Assembly (NCBI RefSeq): GCF_003254665.1
Contig: NZ_QHGY01000003.1
Location: 310,286 to 374,285, forward strand
Length of the DNA stretch: 64,000 bases
Origin: Billgrantia lactosivorans
GTDB lineage: Bacteria > Pseudomonadota > Gammaproteobacteria > Pseudomonadales > Halomonadaceae
Direction: 5' to 3'
The notes under the pieces are model-generated. The model saw only the letters and a list, made by a program, of their open reading frames with translations. It ran no database searches and had not been told where the DNA came from. Numbering within the stretch: the stretch's first letter is position 1; each line of letters begins with the position of its first letter. This document shows, piece after piece, positions 53,422 to 62,745 of this stretch. The position numbers and the translations under genes were made by a program.

Positions 53422-54408
53422 TCAGCCGGGTGGCGGGATGGGACGGGCCAGCAGCGCGGCGCGGGCGCCCAGTTCCACCTCGGCATTGGGGAACACCACG
53501 TAGAGCGGAGCCGCCTCGACGACGAAGGGGCCGGCCTCGGCATCCTCGGCGAGCCGCGCGCCGGGCTGGAATTCGGTGAAGTTCGGCGTGTCGTCGGCGA
53601 AGCACAGGCGGAAGTCCTCGGAGTGGCGCATCAGCTCGTGGGCCACGCGGAAGAACACCATGCGCGAGGGGGCGTCGCCTGGCGGTTCGCGTCCGGCGAG
53701 CAGCGCCTCGAGCAGGCGTGCCATGGGCGCCAGTGCCGCGAGGTCGTTGTGGCCGAAGGGCAGGGCACGCCCCAGCTCCAGGGTGAAGGCCTGGGCCTGA
53801 TGATGATGCTTGGAATAGTGCGAGAAGGTCCAGCTGTGCTGATGCTGGTGCAGCACCGCCTGGATGTCCGCCGCGGCCAGCCAGTGCCACTGCTGCAGGC
53901 GTGTCGCGGTGTCGGCGAAGGGTTCGACCACGAAGCGTGGGTAGCGGCTGCCGCGGATCGCCGTGTGCAGGTCGTAGTGAAGGCGCTCGCGCCCCGGGTG
54001 ACGGGCGAAGAAGGCGTCCACGGCGCTCATCAGCAGGCGGGCACGCTCCGCTTCCATGCCGGTCTCGTCGAGGTCTCGGCGGAACAGGCGGTTGAGATTG
54101 GTGTGCACGTAGCGCTCGGCGCGGCGGATCGCCTCGAGGTTGCCCAGGATCACCAGCACCGGGGCACCCAGCGTCAGCAGGCCCGCCTCGAGGCGGGCGA
54201 GACACGCCCCCAGCAGTTCGATGGGGGCGGTCTCGTTGCCGTGGATGCCGGCCGAGAGCACGCAGGCGCGCGCTTCGTCGCGACAGGCGTCGGGCGTCAG
54301 CTCGAGGATGCCCGCTTCGTGCAGGGTATAGGTGCCGCCAGGAAGCTTGCCGCGGCGCGACTGGGGCGTGGCGTCTTCCAGGCTCAGCTCGATCCATTCC
54401 GACAGCAT
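53422..54408 (-). CDS. astE: succinylglutamate desuccinylase
   Basis: The 328-residue M14-type zinc enzyme has the metal motif SAGIHGNETAPIELL (His and Glu ligands) and DLHTAIRGS with the third His. It resembles AstE throughout, up to APLYVVFPNAEVELGARAALL near the end. It removes succinate from N-succinylglutamate, the last step of the arginine succinyltransferase pathway. The other ast genes are not in the window. Its place upstream of an arginine-type importer supports a role in arginine use. Confidence 0.93.
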   Translation of the reverse strand: MLSEWIELSLEDATPQSRRGKLPGGTYTLHEAGILELTPDACRDEARACVLSAGIHGNETAPIELLGACLARLEAGLLTLGAPVLVILGNLEAIRRAERYVHTNLNRLFRRDLDETGMEAERARLLMSAVDAFFARHPGRERLHYDLHTAIRGSRYPRFVVEPFADTATRLQQWHWLAAADIQAVLHQHQHSWTFSHYSKHHHQAQAFTLELGRALPFGHNDLAALAPMARLLEALLAGREPPGDAPSRMVFFRVAHELMRHSEDFRLCFADDTPNFTEFQPGARLAEDAEAGPFVVEAAPLYVVFPNAEVELGARAALLARPIPPPG

Positions 54409-54615
54409 GGGATGTCCGGGTCGGTTGTGAGTGCGTTGTTGAGACCAAGGCCACCATCCTGCGCGCGGGGCCGCATCGCAAGCTCGTGCGTCGGGCTGGT
54501 GAAAGCCCGGGTGCGATATTGAAACTGCTCCGGCCGACCTTTGGCCAATGGGGCCGAGGCCAGGCGCGGGCTAAGCTGGCGCTGCCTGCCCTTACCGACG
54601 GCGAAGGAGCCTGCC

Positions 54616-55497
<882 letters not shown>

Positions 55498-55611
55498 TAA
55501 ATTCGAAACGCCAGGACGAAATGCTTCGCTTTTCTTCACCGCGTTCCTTTCTATGCTGAAGGCACTCGCCGGCTGTGCCGGCTCGACGGCAACGCAGAAA
55601 GGAGGCGCAAG

Positions 55612-56208
55612 ATGACCAAGGTACTCGTGCTCTACCACTCCATGTACGGCCATATCGACACCCTGGCCCAGGCCGTGGCGGAGGGTGCCCGCCAAGTGGC
55701 GGGAACCGACGTCGCGGTCAAGCGCGTGCCCGAGACGATGGACCCCGAGGCCTTTGCCAAGGCCGGCGGCAAGACCTTCGATACCCCCGAGGCCAGGCCC
55801 CAGGAACTGGCCGACTACGACGCCGTGATCATCGGCACGCCGACCCGCTTCGGCAACATGACCGGGCAGATGCGCACCTTCCTCGACCAGACCGGCAGCC
55901 TGTGGGCCAAGGGGGCGCTGCGCGGCAAGGTGGGCAGCGTGTTCACCTCGACCGGCACGGGGGGCGGCAACGAGACCACCATCCTCACCTCGTGGACCAC
56001 GCTGGCGCATCACGGCATGCTGATCCTGCCGCTCGGCTATGGCCTCGAGTCGCAGTTCGACATCTCCAGCGTGCAGGGCGGTTCGCCCTACGGCGCCTCG
56101 ACGCTGGCCGGCCCCGATGGCTCGCGCCAGCCGACGGAGCACGAGCTGGAGCTGGCTCGCCTGCAGGGCCGCAACGTCGCCGAAATCGCGGCCAGGCTGG
56201 CCGGCTGA
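55612..56208 (+). CDS. wrbA: NAD(P)H:quinone oxidoreductase, WrbA type
   Basis: The 198-residue flavodoxin-fold protein starts with [21 protein letters not shown] (FMN phosphate loop) and contains [21 protein letters not shown] and a [10 protein letters not shown] loop, all WrbA hallmarks. It reduces quinones by two electrons, limiting semiquinone stress. AAAGGAGGCGCAAG precedes the ATG. It ends with a strong hairpin at 56224. Confidence 0.96.
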   Translation: MTKVLVLYHSMYGHIDTLAQAVAEGARQVAGTDVAVKRVPETMDPEAFAKAGGKTFDTPEARPQELADYDAVIIGTPTRFGNMTGQMRTFLDQTGSLWAKGALRGKVGSVFTSTGTGGGNETTILTSWTTLAHHGMLILPLGYGLESQFDISSVQGGSPYGASTLAGPDGSRQPTEHELELARLQGRNVAEIAARLAG

Positions 56209-56223
56209 TTTCACCGACACGAC

Positions 56224-56249
56224 GAAGGCGCGGCCAACGCCGCGCCTTC
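56224..56249. terminator. terminator between wrbA and the tartrate dehydrogenase gene
   Basis: GAAGGCGCGGC (56224-56234) and GCCGCGCCTTC (56239-56249) form a perfect 11-bp stem with a CAAC loop between convergent genes, followed by TCTCTGG. Confidence 0.7.
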
Positions 56250-56291
56250 TCTGGTCGGCATGGGCCGCCTGGCCCAGGCCGCTGCGGTTGA

Positions 56292-57365
56292 TCAGCCCTG
56301 CAGGCGCCGTGCGATCGCCTGGCCCAGGGTCGCGGTCGTGCCCTGGCCGCGAACGTCGGGCGTCAGCACGGTCGGATCGGCGTCCGCCAGCACCGCCTCG
56401 AAGGCGTCGACGATGGCGTCGGAGGCCTCCTTGTGGCCCAGGTGCTCGAGCATCATGGCGCCGGACCAGATCTGGCCGATGGGGTTGGCGATGCCCTTGC
56501 CGGCGATGTCCGGGGCGCTGCCGTGGACCGGTTCGAACAGGCTGGGGAAGGTGCCCTCGGGATTGATGTTGGCCGAGGGCGCCACGCCGATGGTGCCGGT
56601 GCAGGCCGGGCCCAGGTCGGAGAGGATGTCGCCGAACAGGTTGCTGGCCACCACCACGTCGAACCAGTCGGGATGCATGACGAAGTTGGCGGTCAGGATG
56701 TCGATGTGGAACTTGTCGACGGCGACCCCCGGGTAGCGTTCGCCCATCGCCGCGACCCGCTCGTCCCACCACGGCATGGTGATGGCGATGCCGTTGGACT
56801 TGGTCGCCGAGGTGAGCTTCTTCCGCGGCCGGCTCTGGGCCAGGTCGAAGGCGAACTTCAGTACCCGGTCGACCCCGGTGCGGGTCATCACCGTCTCCTG
56901 GATCACCACTTCGCGCTCGGTGCCCTCGAACATCTTGCCGCCGACGCTGGAGTACTCGCCCTCGGTGTTCTCGCGCACCACGTAGAAGTCGATGTCGCCG
57001 GGCTTGCGGTCGGCCAGCGGGCTCCTGATGCCCGGCAGCAGCTTGCACGGGCGCAGGTTGATGTACTGGTCGAACCGACGGCGGAACTGCAGCAGCGAGC
57101 CCCACAGCGAGACGTGGTCCGGCACCGTGTCGGGCCAGCCCACGGCGCCGTAGAAGATGGCGTCGAAGTCCTTGAGCTGGTCGAACCAGTCGTCGGGCAT
57201 CATCTGGCCGTGCCTGGCGTAGTAGTCGCAGCAGGCGAAGTCGAAGTGCTCGAAGGCCAGCTCGATGCCGAAGCGACTGGCGGCGGCTTCGAGCACGCGC
57301 AGGCCTTCCGGGACGACTTCCTGGCCGATGCCGTCGCCGGGAATCACAGCGATACGATGGGTCAT
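56292..57365 (-). CDS. ttuC: tartrate dehydrogenase/decarboxylase (D-malate dehydrogenase type)
   Basis: The 357-residue protein belongs to the isopropylmalate/isocitrate dehydrogenase family but carries the tartrate/D-malate branch features: GAVGWPDTVPDHVSLWGSLL and YINLRPCKLLPGI. YVVRENTEGEYSS is the nucleotide/substrate-loop motif. It oxidises tartrate isomers or D-malate with NAD+. It lies 22 bases downstream of the haloacetate-dehalogenase-like gene, and a divergent LysR gene is likely the regulator. Confidence 0.9.
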   Translation of the reverse strand: MTHRIAVIPGDGIGQEVVPEGLRVLEAAASRFGIELAFEHFDFACCDYYARHGQMMPDDWFDQLKDFDAIFYGAVGWPDTVPDHVSLWGSLLQFRRRFDQYINLRPCKLLPGIRSPLADRKPGDIDFYVVRENTEGEYSSVGGKMFEGTEREVVIQETVMTRTGVDRVLKFAFDLAQSRPRKKLTSATKSNGIAITMPWWDERVAAMGERYPGVAVDKFHIDILTANFVMHPDWFDVVVASNLFGDILSDLGPACTGTIGVAPSANINPEGTFPSLFEPVHGSAPDIAGKGIANPIGQIWSGAMMLEHLGHKEASDAIVDAFEAVLADADPTVLTPDVRGQGTTATLGQAIARRLQG

Positions 57366-57387
57366 GATGGGCTCCTCGGGTGGTGGA

Positions 57388-58269
57388 TCAGTCGTGGATC
57401 ATGAAGCGATTGAGGTGGTCGAGCAGGGCCTCGGGCGCCTCCTCGGGGAGGTAGTGGCCGCAGGGCAGGGCTTCGCCCTCGACCCGCTCGGCCACGGCGC
57501 GCCACTCCGCCAGGGGGTCGAAGCAGCGCTCGATGATGCCGTGCTTCCCCCACAGCACGCCGACCGGGCAGGCGATACGGCGCCCCGCCTCTCGGTCGGC
57601 GCGGTCGTGGGCGAGGTCGATGCCGTTGCTGGCGCGGTAGTCCTCGCACAGGGCGTGCGCCGCGCCGGGCTGGGCCAGGCAGCGCTGGTACTCGGCGATG
57701 GCCGCCGGGTCGAAGGCGTCGAGGCTGGCATGCCGCCCGCCCATGGTGCGGGTGATGTAGTCCTCGGGCGAGGCCTCGATCAGGGTTTCCGGCAGCGGCG
57801 AGGGCTGGATCAGGAAGAACCAGTGGAAGTAGGCGGTGGCGAAGGTGCGGTCGGTCTGCTCGTACATGGCAAGCGTGGGGGCGATGTCGAGCAGCATCAG
57901 CTTCTCCACCGCCGCGGGGTGATCCATGACCAGGCGATGGGCGACGCGCCCGCCACGATCGTGGCCGCAGAGGAAGAAGCGCTCGAAGCCCAGCTCGCGC
58001 ATGACCGCGACCTGGTCCGCGGCCATGGCGCGCTTGCTGTAGTTGGCGTGGTTCGGCTCGCCGGGTGGCTTCGACGAGTCGCCGTAGCCGCGCAGGTCGG
58101 TGGCCACCACGGTGAAGCGGCGGGCCAGCGGTTCGGCCAGGCGATGCCAGATCACGTGGGTCTGGGGGTGGCCGTGCAGCAGCAGCAGGGGCGGCCCCGA
58201 GCCGCCGATAGGGCCGTGGATGCGAATGTCGCCGTGGGCGATGTCGAACGTGCGGAACCCCTCGAACAT
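57388..58269 (-). CDS. alpha/beta hydrolase, haloacetate-dehalogenase family
   Basis: The 293-residue protein aligns well with fluoroacetate/haloacetate dehalogenases: oxyanion region LLLHGHPQTH, nucleophile D104 in GHDRGGRVAHR (with R105 and R108), D128 in LDIAP, the halide-pocket pair H149-W150 and H272 in PCGHYLPEE. The reaction would be hydrolytic displacement of halide to give a hydroxyacid, though epoxide hydrolases share this core. Co-operonic ttuC oxidises hydroxyacids, so the two could act in sequence. Confidence 0.85.
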   Translation of the reverse strand: MFEGFRTFDIAHGDIRIHGPIGGSGPPLLLLHGHPQTHVIWHRLAEPLARRFTVVATDLRGYGDSSKPPGEPNHANYSKRAMAADQVAVMRELGFERFFLCGHDRGGRVAHRLVMDHPAAVEKLMLLDIAPTLAMYEQTDRTFATAYFHWFFLIQPSPLPETLIEASPEDYITRTMGGRHASLDAFDPAAIAEYQRCLAQPGAAHALCEDYRASNGIDLAHDRADREAGRRIACPVGVLWGKHGIIERCFDPLAEWRAVAERVEGEALPCGHYLPEEAPEALLDHLNRFMIHD

Positions 58270-58372
58270 GGGTGCTTCCTCCGGATCCGGGCTGCCCCCA
58301 GTCTAGCCCTTGGCTTCACGGAGATAATCGGGCTGAATGGAAACCCATTGTTGAACGAGAGTGGAGAATGAC

Positions 58373-59296
58373 ATGGCGCAGCTCGACGACCTGGTCTTCT
58401 TCCAGCAACTGGCCCGCGCCGGGAGCCTGACCGGCACGGCACGCGACCTGGGCCTGTCGCTGTCGGCGGTGAGCAAGCGCCTCAAGCAGCTCGAGGCGCG
58501 CCTGGGCGTGGAACTGGCCAGCCGCACCACGCGCCGGCTGAGCCTGACCGCCGAGGGCGAACGCTACCTGGAGCGCGGCGCGGCCATCCTCGAGGAGCTG
58601 GCCGAACTGGAGGAGGCGCTGGGCGAGCAGCAGGCCGCTCTCTCGGGACCGCTGCGGGTCAACGCCACCTTCGGCTTCGGCCGTTGCCACGTGGCGCCGC
58701 TGCTGTCGGCCTTCTGCGCCAGGCACCCGGGGGTCGAGGCGACGCTGGAGCTCTCCAACTATCCGCTGAGCCTGGGCGAGCAGGGCTTCGATGTCGGCAT
58801 CCGGGTGGGAGAGCCGCCCGATTCGCGCCTGGTGGCACGGCGAATTCTCGCCAACCGGCGGGTGCTGTGTGCCTCCCCCGGCTACGTCGCGCGCATGGCG
58901 CCGCTGCGCTCGCCCGCCGATCTCGCCGCCCACCCCTGCCTGGTGCTGCGCGAGAACGACAGCGACTTCGGCGTGTGGCGCTTTCGACGTCGCGACGACG
59001 ACACGGCGGAGCAGGCGGTCAAGGTGGTCGGCCCGCTGGCCAGCAACGACGGCGAGGTGATCGTGCGGCTGGCGCTCGACGGCCACGGGATCGCGCTGCG
59101 CTCATGGTGGGACGTGCACCGGCACCTGGCGGACGGCAGGCTGGTCGCGCTGCTGCCCGAGTGGCAGGGGGTACGCGCCGACTTCCATGCCGTCTACCAG
59201 CAGCGCCGCCACGTGCCGGCGCGCCTGCGCGCCTTCGTCGCCTTTCTCGAGGAGCAGGTGCCGGGCAGGGTGCCGGCGATGACGAGCGGGACCTGA
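58373..59296 (+). CDS. LysR-family regulator, divergent from the dehalogenase-ttuC operon
   Basis: The 307-residue protein has a LysR helix-turn-helix (LTGTARDLGLSLSAVSKRLKQLEARL) and an effector domain of the group that includes DmlR/TtuA-type regulators. GTGGAGAATGAC places the start at ATG 58373 rather than GTG 58361. Opposed orientation to 57388-58269 with 103 bases between suggests control of the hydrolase and ttuC. Confidence 0.9.
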   Translation: MAQLDDLVFFQQLARAGSLTGTARDLGLSLSAVSKRLKQLEARLGVELASRTTRRLSLTAEGERYLERGAAILEELAELEEALGEQQAALSGPLRVNATFGFGRCHVAPLLSAFCARHPGVEATLELSNYPLSLGEQGFDVGIRVGEPPDSRLVARRILANRRVLCASPGYVARMAPLRSPADLAAHPCLVLRENDSDFGVWRFRRRDDDTAEQAVKVVGPLASNDGEVIVRLALDGHGIALRSWWDVHRHLADGRLVALLPEWQGVRADFHAVYQQRRHVPARLRAFVAFLEEQVPGRVPAMTSGT

Positions 59297-59306
59297 CCCC
59301 CGGCGC

Positions 59307-59996
59307 TCAGTGGCGGCGCCGGCGCCGCTGGCGAGCGTCGGCGTAGCGCTTGAGCCCGTAGAGCAGGGCCAGGCCGACGACGATGCCGCCGGCCGCCCAG
59401 GCCAGCTCCCGGCGATCCCGGGCGGTCAGCAGCGTGCCGAGCTGGCTGCTCAGCAGGATGATCCCGGCCACTCCCGGGGTAGCGCCGATGAAGGTGCCCA
59501 GCAAGTAGTCGCGAAAGCGGATGTGAAAGGCGCCGGCGAGCAGGTTGGTCAGGGTGTAGGGTGCCAGGGGCAGCAGGTTGAGCAGGGTCATGGTGCGCAC
59601 GCCGCGTCCGGCCAGGTAGCGCGAAAGCCCCACCAGCCGCCTGCCGCCGTAGCGCAGCAGGGCGTCGCGACCCAGCCAACGCCCCAGCCAGAAGGTGGCG
59701 ATCGCGCCGAGCAGCGTCCCGATCAGCGAATAGACGAACCCCCACACGGAACCGAAGATCAGGCCGGTCAGCACCACCAGCACGCTCAGTGGAAACAGCA
59801 CCATCGAGGCGGCGACGAAGACCGCGACCACCACGGCGCCGGCCCAGGGCTGGTCACGCCAGGCCAGCGAGCCCTGCAGCATGCCGAAGAGCCGGTTGGC
59901 ATCGAACATGTCGTTCGCGGCCAGCCACCGCCACAGCAGCCCCAGCAGGGCGAGTGTCACCAGGGCGGCGAGGACGAGGAGAACCTTGCGGTACAT
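59307..59996 (-). CDS. TVP38/TMEM64 (VTT-domain) membrane protein
   Basis: The 229-residue protein has about five hydrophobic segments and the VTT/DedA-like features LIFGSVWGFVYSLIGTLLGAIATFWLGRWLGRD and LNLLPLAPYTLTNLLAG. Family members are linked to lipid scrambling or envelope homeostasis. It is 78 bases downstream of, and in the same direction as, the cupredoxin gene. Confidence 0.88.
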   Translation of the reverse strand: MYRKVLLVLAALVTLALLGLLWRWLAANDMFDANRLFGMLQGSLAWRDQPWAGAVVVAVFVAASMVLFPLSVLVVLTGLIFGSVWGFVYSLIGTLLGAIATFWLGRWLGRDALLRYGGRRLVGLSRYLAGRGVRTMTLLNLLPLAPYTLTNLLAGAFHIRFRDYLLGTFIGATPGVAGIILLSSQLGTLLTARDRRELAWAAGGIVVGLALLYGLKRYADARQRRRRRH

Positions 59997-60074
59997 GCGG
60001 GCGGCCTGCGCGGGGGGAGTGGCTTCAGCATAGGCGGGCCGTTCGCGACGGCCAAATCGGGCACGCCGCGAGCT

Positions 60075-60497
60075 TCACTCGATCACCTCCAGCACGCCGA
60101 CCATGCCGCGCTCGCGATGGCTGGGCAGGAACAGCAGCCGCTTGTCGCAGTAGAACTCGACGCGTCCCGCTACCCTGGGGGTAAAGCGGATCGTCGTCGG
60201 CTCGGTGTCGAGCGAGGCCTCGATGTCGAGCCCCATCGTCGAGGAGCGGATCACCAGGTTGTGCGGGGCGAGGCCCGGCCGTCGGCGCACCTGCAGCTCC
60301 ACCGGCACGCCAGCGCGGACTACGATGCGCTCGGGTTCGAAGTAGTAGCTGCCGCCGACCAGGGTGACCCGCTGCACGCCGTCATCGGTGACGGCCACTG
60401 CCGCGGACGAAGTGTCACCTCGTAGCTGGCTCCCGGCCAGCCCCAGGCCGATGAGCAATGTCAGGCATGCATGGCGAACGAGGATCGTGAGGTTCAT
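60075..60497 (-). CDS. exported type 1 copper protein (cupredoxin)
   Basis: The 140-residue protein begins with a hydrophobic signal segment (residues about 10-24) and has a cupredoxin fold. Copper ligands are visible as H79 (APHNLVI), C117 (EFYCDK), H127 (PSHRER) and M132 (RGMVG). The Cys-His-Met loop with nine residues between Cys and His resembles plastocyanin/COX2-like domains. A periplasmic electron carrier or copper-binding role is expected; its partner is not identifiable. Confidence 0.85.
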   Translation of the reverse strand: MNLTILVRHACLTLLIGLGLAGSQLRGDTSSAAVAVTDDGVQRVTLVGGSYYFEPERIVVRAGVPVELQVRRRPGLAPHNLVIRSSTMGLDIEASLDTEPTTIRFTPRVAGRVEFYCDKRLLFLPSHRERGMVGVLEVIE

Positions 60498-60632
60498 CGT
60501 ATACCGTCTGTTGCGGCCAGCAGGGCCTCAGGCGGCACAGCCTCCGAGGCTCCTTTGCCATCAACATAGCAGGACCTCCGAAGCGCGTGGTGAAGGCCTG
60601 CGGCCAGTCTGCCTGCGTGAGGCTCGGGTCGA

Positions 60633-61664
60633 CTACGTGCTCTCGCCGACCAGCAGCTCGAAGCCGACGTCATGCTGACGGCGCTGCACGCGCTTGCCTG
60701 CGAGCCGCCGCAGCACCTCCGTCGCGGCGAGCTGCCCCATGTGCCGGCGCGGTGAGCGGATGGTGGTCAGGCGGGGGGTGATGTGCTGGCCGATGGGAAG
60801 CCCATTGAACCCGGCAATGGCCAGCTCGTGCGGTACGCGAATGCCGAGCCGCTGGGCGTGCAGCAGGGCGCCGGTGGCCAGGTCGTCGTTGGCGAAGTGA
60901 ATCGCGCCGATATCGGGGTGGCGCTCCAGCGCCCGCTCCAGCCCCGCGGCGCCGGCGTCCAGACTGCCGAGATGCTCGAGCTCCAGCCGCGGGGCCTCGA
61001 GCCCGGCCTGTTCCAGGGCCTCGCGGTGGCCGCGGTAGCGCATCTCGGCACGGTAGTCGCTGGCCAGGCGGGCGCCGACGAAGAGCACCCGGCGGTGCCC
61101 GCGCTCCAGCAGGTGGCGGGCCATGCAGCGACCCGCTGCGGCGTGGTCCAGGCCGACGTTGAGATCGAGCGCCGCCCCCAGCTCCATGACCTCCATGATC
61201 GGCTTGTCGCAGTGCTCGAGCAGAGTGCGGCAGGCGGGGCTGTGGCGCAGGCCGGCGGTCACCAGCGCCGAGCAGGACCAGCCGAGGAAGGTGCGAATCA
61301 GCTGGTACTCGCGCTCGATGTCGTAGTCGGTGTTGCCGAGCAGGATCTGGTAGCCGTGGGCCTCGAAGGTCTCCTGCAGCCCCTGGATCACCTCGATGAA
61401 CACGGCGTTGGCCAGCGACGGCACGATGACGGCGATGAAGCGCGAGCGCGCCGAGGCCAGGCTGCCGGCCACCAGGTTCGGCACGTAGCCCAGCCGCTCC
61501 ATGGCCTCGAGCACCCGGGCGCGGGTTCGCGCGTTGACCTGCCCGGGGCTGTTGAGCGCGCGCGAGGCGGTGATCGGCGAGACCCCGGCGGCATCGGCCA
61601 CTTCCCTCAGGGTGGGCTGCTCCGAGCCTCGGCGGCGGCGCTGGGGGGGGCTCTCGTTAGACAT
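60633..61664 (-). CDS. LacI-family regulator of threonate/tetronate genes
   Basis: The 343-residue protein has a LacI helix-turn-helix (TLREVADAAGVSPITASRAL) and a hinge/ligand domain (FIAVIVPSLANAVFIEVIQGL). It resembles GntR-type gluconate repressors of this family. The start at 61664 fits AGAAGG at a nine-base distance; ATG 61673 is possible. A double palindromic operator at 61719-61750 lies between it and the divergent ltnD-otnK genes. Confidence 0.9.
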   Translation of the reverse strand: MSNESPPQRRRRGSEQPTLREVADAAGVSPITASRALNSPGQVNARTRARVLEAMERLGYVPNLVAGSLASARSRFIAVIVPSLANAVFIEVIQGLQETFEAHGYQILLGNTDYDIEREYQLIRTFLGWSCSALVTAGLRHSPACRTLLEHCDKPIMEVMELGAALDLNVGLDHAAAGRCMARHLLERGHRRVLFVGARLASDYRAEMRYRGHREALEQAGLEAPRLELEHLGSLDAGAAGLERALERHPDIGAIHFANDDLATGALLHAQRLGIRVPHELAIAGFNGLPIGQHITPRLTTIRSPRRHMGQLAATEVLRRLAGKRVQRRQHDVGFELLVGEST

Positions 61665-61718
61665 TGGTCGCATCCTTCTGGCGGTTCCTTGCTGGGGGAC
61701 CCCTTCCTCATCTACAAC

Positions 61719-61750
61719 GATGATAGCGCTATCATGATAGCGCTATCATC
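61719..61750. promoter_or_regulatory. two fused 16-bp LacI-type operators
   Basis: Two copies of the perfect palindrome ATGATAGCGCTATCAT (61720-61735 and 61734-61749) share two bases, and the whole 32-base block (61719-61750) is itself palindromic. The central CG step and symmetry are those of LacI/GntR-family operators. It can serve both the regulator gene and the ltnD-otnK operon. Confidence 0.85.
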
Positions 61751-61813
61751 CACGGTCATGAAGACCCGGAACTGGGGCTGCCCAGCCGGCGACAAGGGCA
61801 GGGGGAGGCGACG

Positions 61814-62743
61814 GTGAGCGACGGCACGACAACACCGCGAGTGGGCGTGATCGGCCTCGGGGCGATGGGGCTGGGAACGGCGACGGCGCTGATCGAGCGC
61901 GGCCTGGCGGTGCTCGGCTGCGATGTCGCCGAAGCGGCGTGCCTGGCCTTAGAGCGCCGCGGCGGGCGCTGCGTGGCCAGCCCCGCCGAACTCGCGCCCC
62001 ACTGCGACGTGGTGCTGCTGGTCGTGGTCGATGCCGGCCAGGTCGAGCGGGTGCTGTTCGGCGAGCGCGGGCTGGCGGACAGCCTCGCCCCGGGCAGCCT
62101 GGTGATGCAATGCGCCACGCTGGCGCCGAGCGCCGCCGAACGCCTGGGTGTGCGCCTGGCCGAGCGCGACCTGCTGATGCTCGACGCCCCGATCAGCGGC
62201 GGCGCGGCCAAGGCCCGCGCCGGCGAGCTCTCGGTGATGGCGTCGGGCAGCGAGGCGGCCTTCGCCGCGGCGGAGCCGGTGCTCGCCGCCATGGCCGCCA
62301 CCGTCTATCGTCTGGGTAGTACCGTGGGCGTCGGCTCGAGCATGAAGCTGGTCAACCAGCTGCTGGCCGGGGTGCACATCGCCGCGGCGGCGGAGGCCGT
62401 GGCGCTGGGCATTCGCATGGGGCTCGAGCCGCGCACCCTCTACGAGGTGATCACCCACTCGGCGGGCAACTCCTGGATGTTCGAGAATCGCGTGCCGCAC
62501 ATCCTCGACGGCGACTACACCCCGCTCTCGGCGGTGGACATCTTCGTCAAGGACCTCAACATCGTGCACGAGACCGGGCGCGAGCTGGCCATGCCCACCC
62601 CGGTCGCCGCCAGCGCCCTGCAGCAGTTCACCGCCGCCAGGGGGGCCGGCTTCGGCCGCGAGGACGACGCGGCGGTGATCAAGGTCTACCAGCGCCTCAC
62701 CGGCATCGCCCTGCCCGATGCCGCCAACGACGGAGGAGAGTGA
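61814..62743 (+). CDS. ltnD: L-threonate dehydrogenase-like oxidoreductase
   Basis: The 309-residue protein is a 3-hydroxyisobutyrate-dehydrogenase-family enzyme: GVIGLGAMGLGTATAL (NAD loop), DAPISGGAAKARAGELSVMASG and the catalytic Lys in GSSMKLVNQLLAG. Pairing with an OtnK-type kinase identifies it as the LtnD/tetronate branch, oxidising a four-carbon sugar acid to the 2-oxo or 3-oxo acid. Its stop is followed two bases later by the kinase start. Confidence 0.9.
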   Translation: MSDGTTTPRVGVIGLGAMGLGTATALIERGLAVLGCDVAEAACLALERRGGRCVASPAELAPHCDVVLLVVVDAGQVERVLFGERGLADSLAPGSLVMQCATLAPSAAERLGVRLAERDLLMLDAPISGGAAKARAGELSVMASGSEAAFAAAEPVLAAMAATVYRLGSTVGVGSSMKLVNQLLAGVHIAAAAEAVALGIRMGLEPRTLYEVITHSAGNSWMFENRVPHILDGDYTPLSAVDIFVKDLNIVHETGRELAMPTPVAASALQQFTAARGAGFGREDDAAVIKVYQRLTGIALPDAANDGGE

Positions 62744-62745
62744 GC

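Noticed and set aside
56292-57365. Calling this gene leuB
   Set aside because: The GWPDTVPDHVSLWGSLL and INLRPCKLLPG segments match the tartrate/D-malate branch, and no leucine genes are adjacent.
61719-61750. Direct repeats as a minimal CRISPR array
   Set aside because: Two overlapping palindromic copies without a spacer are operators, not CRISPR repeats.
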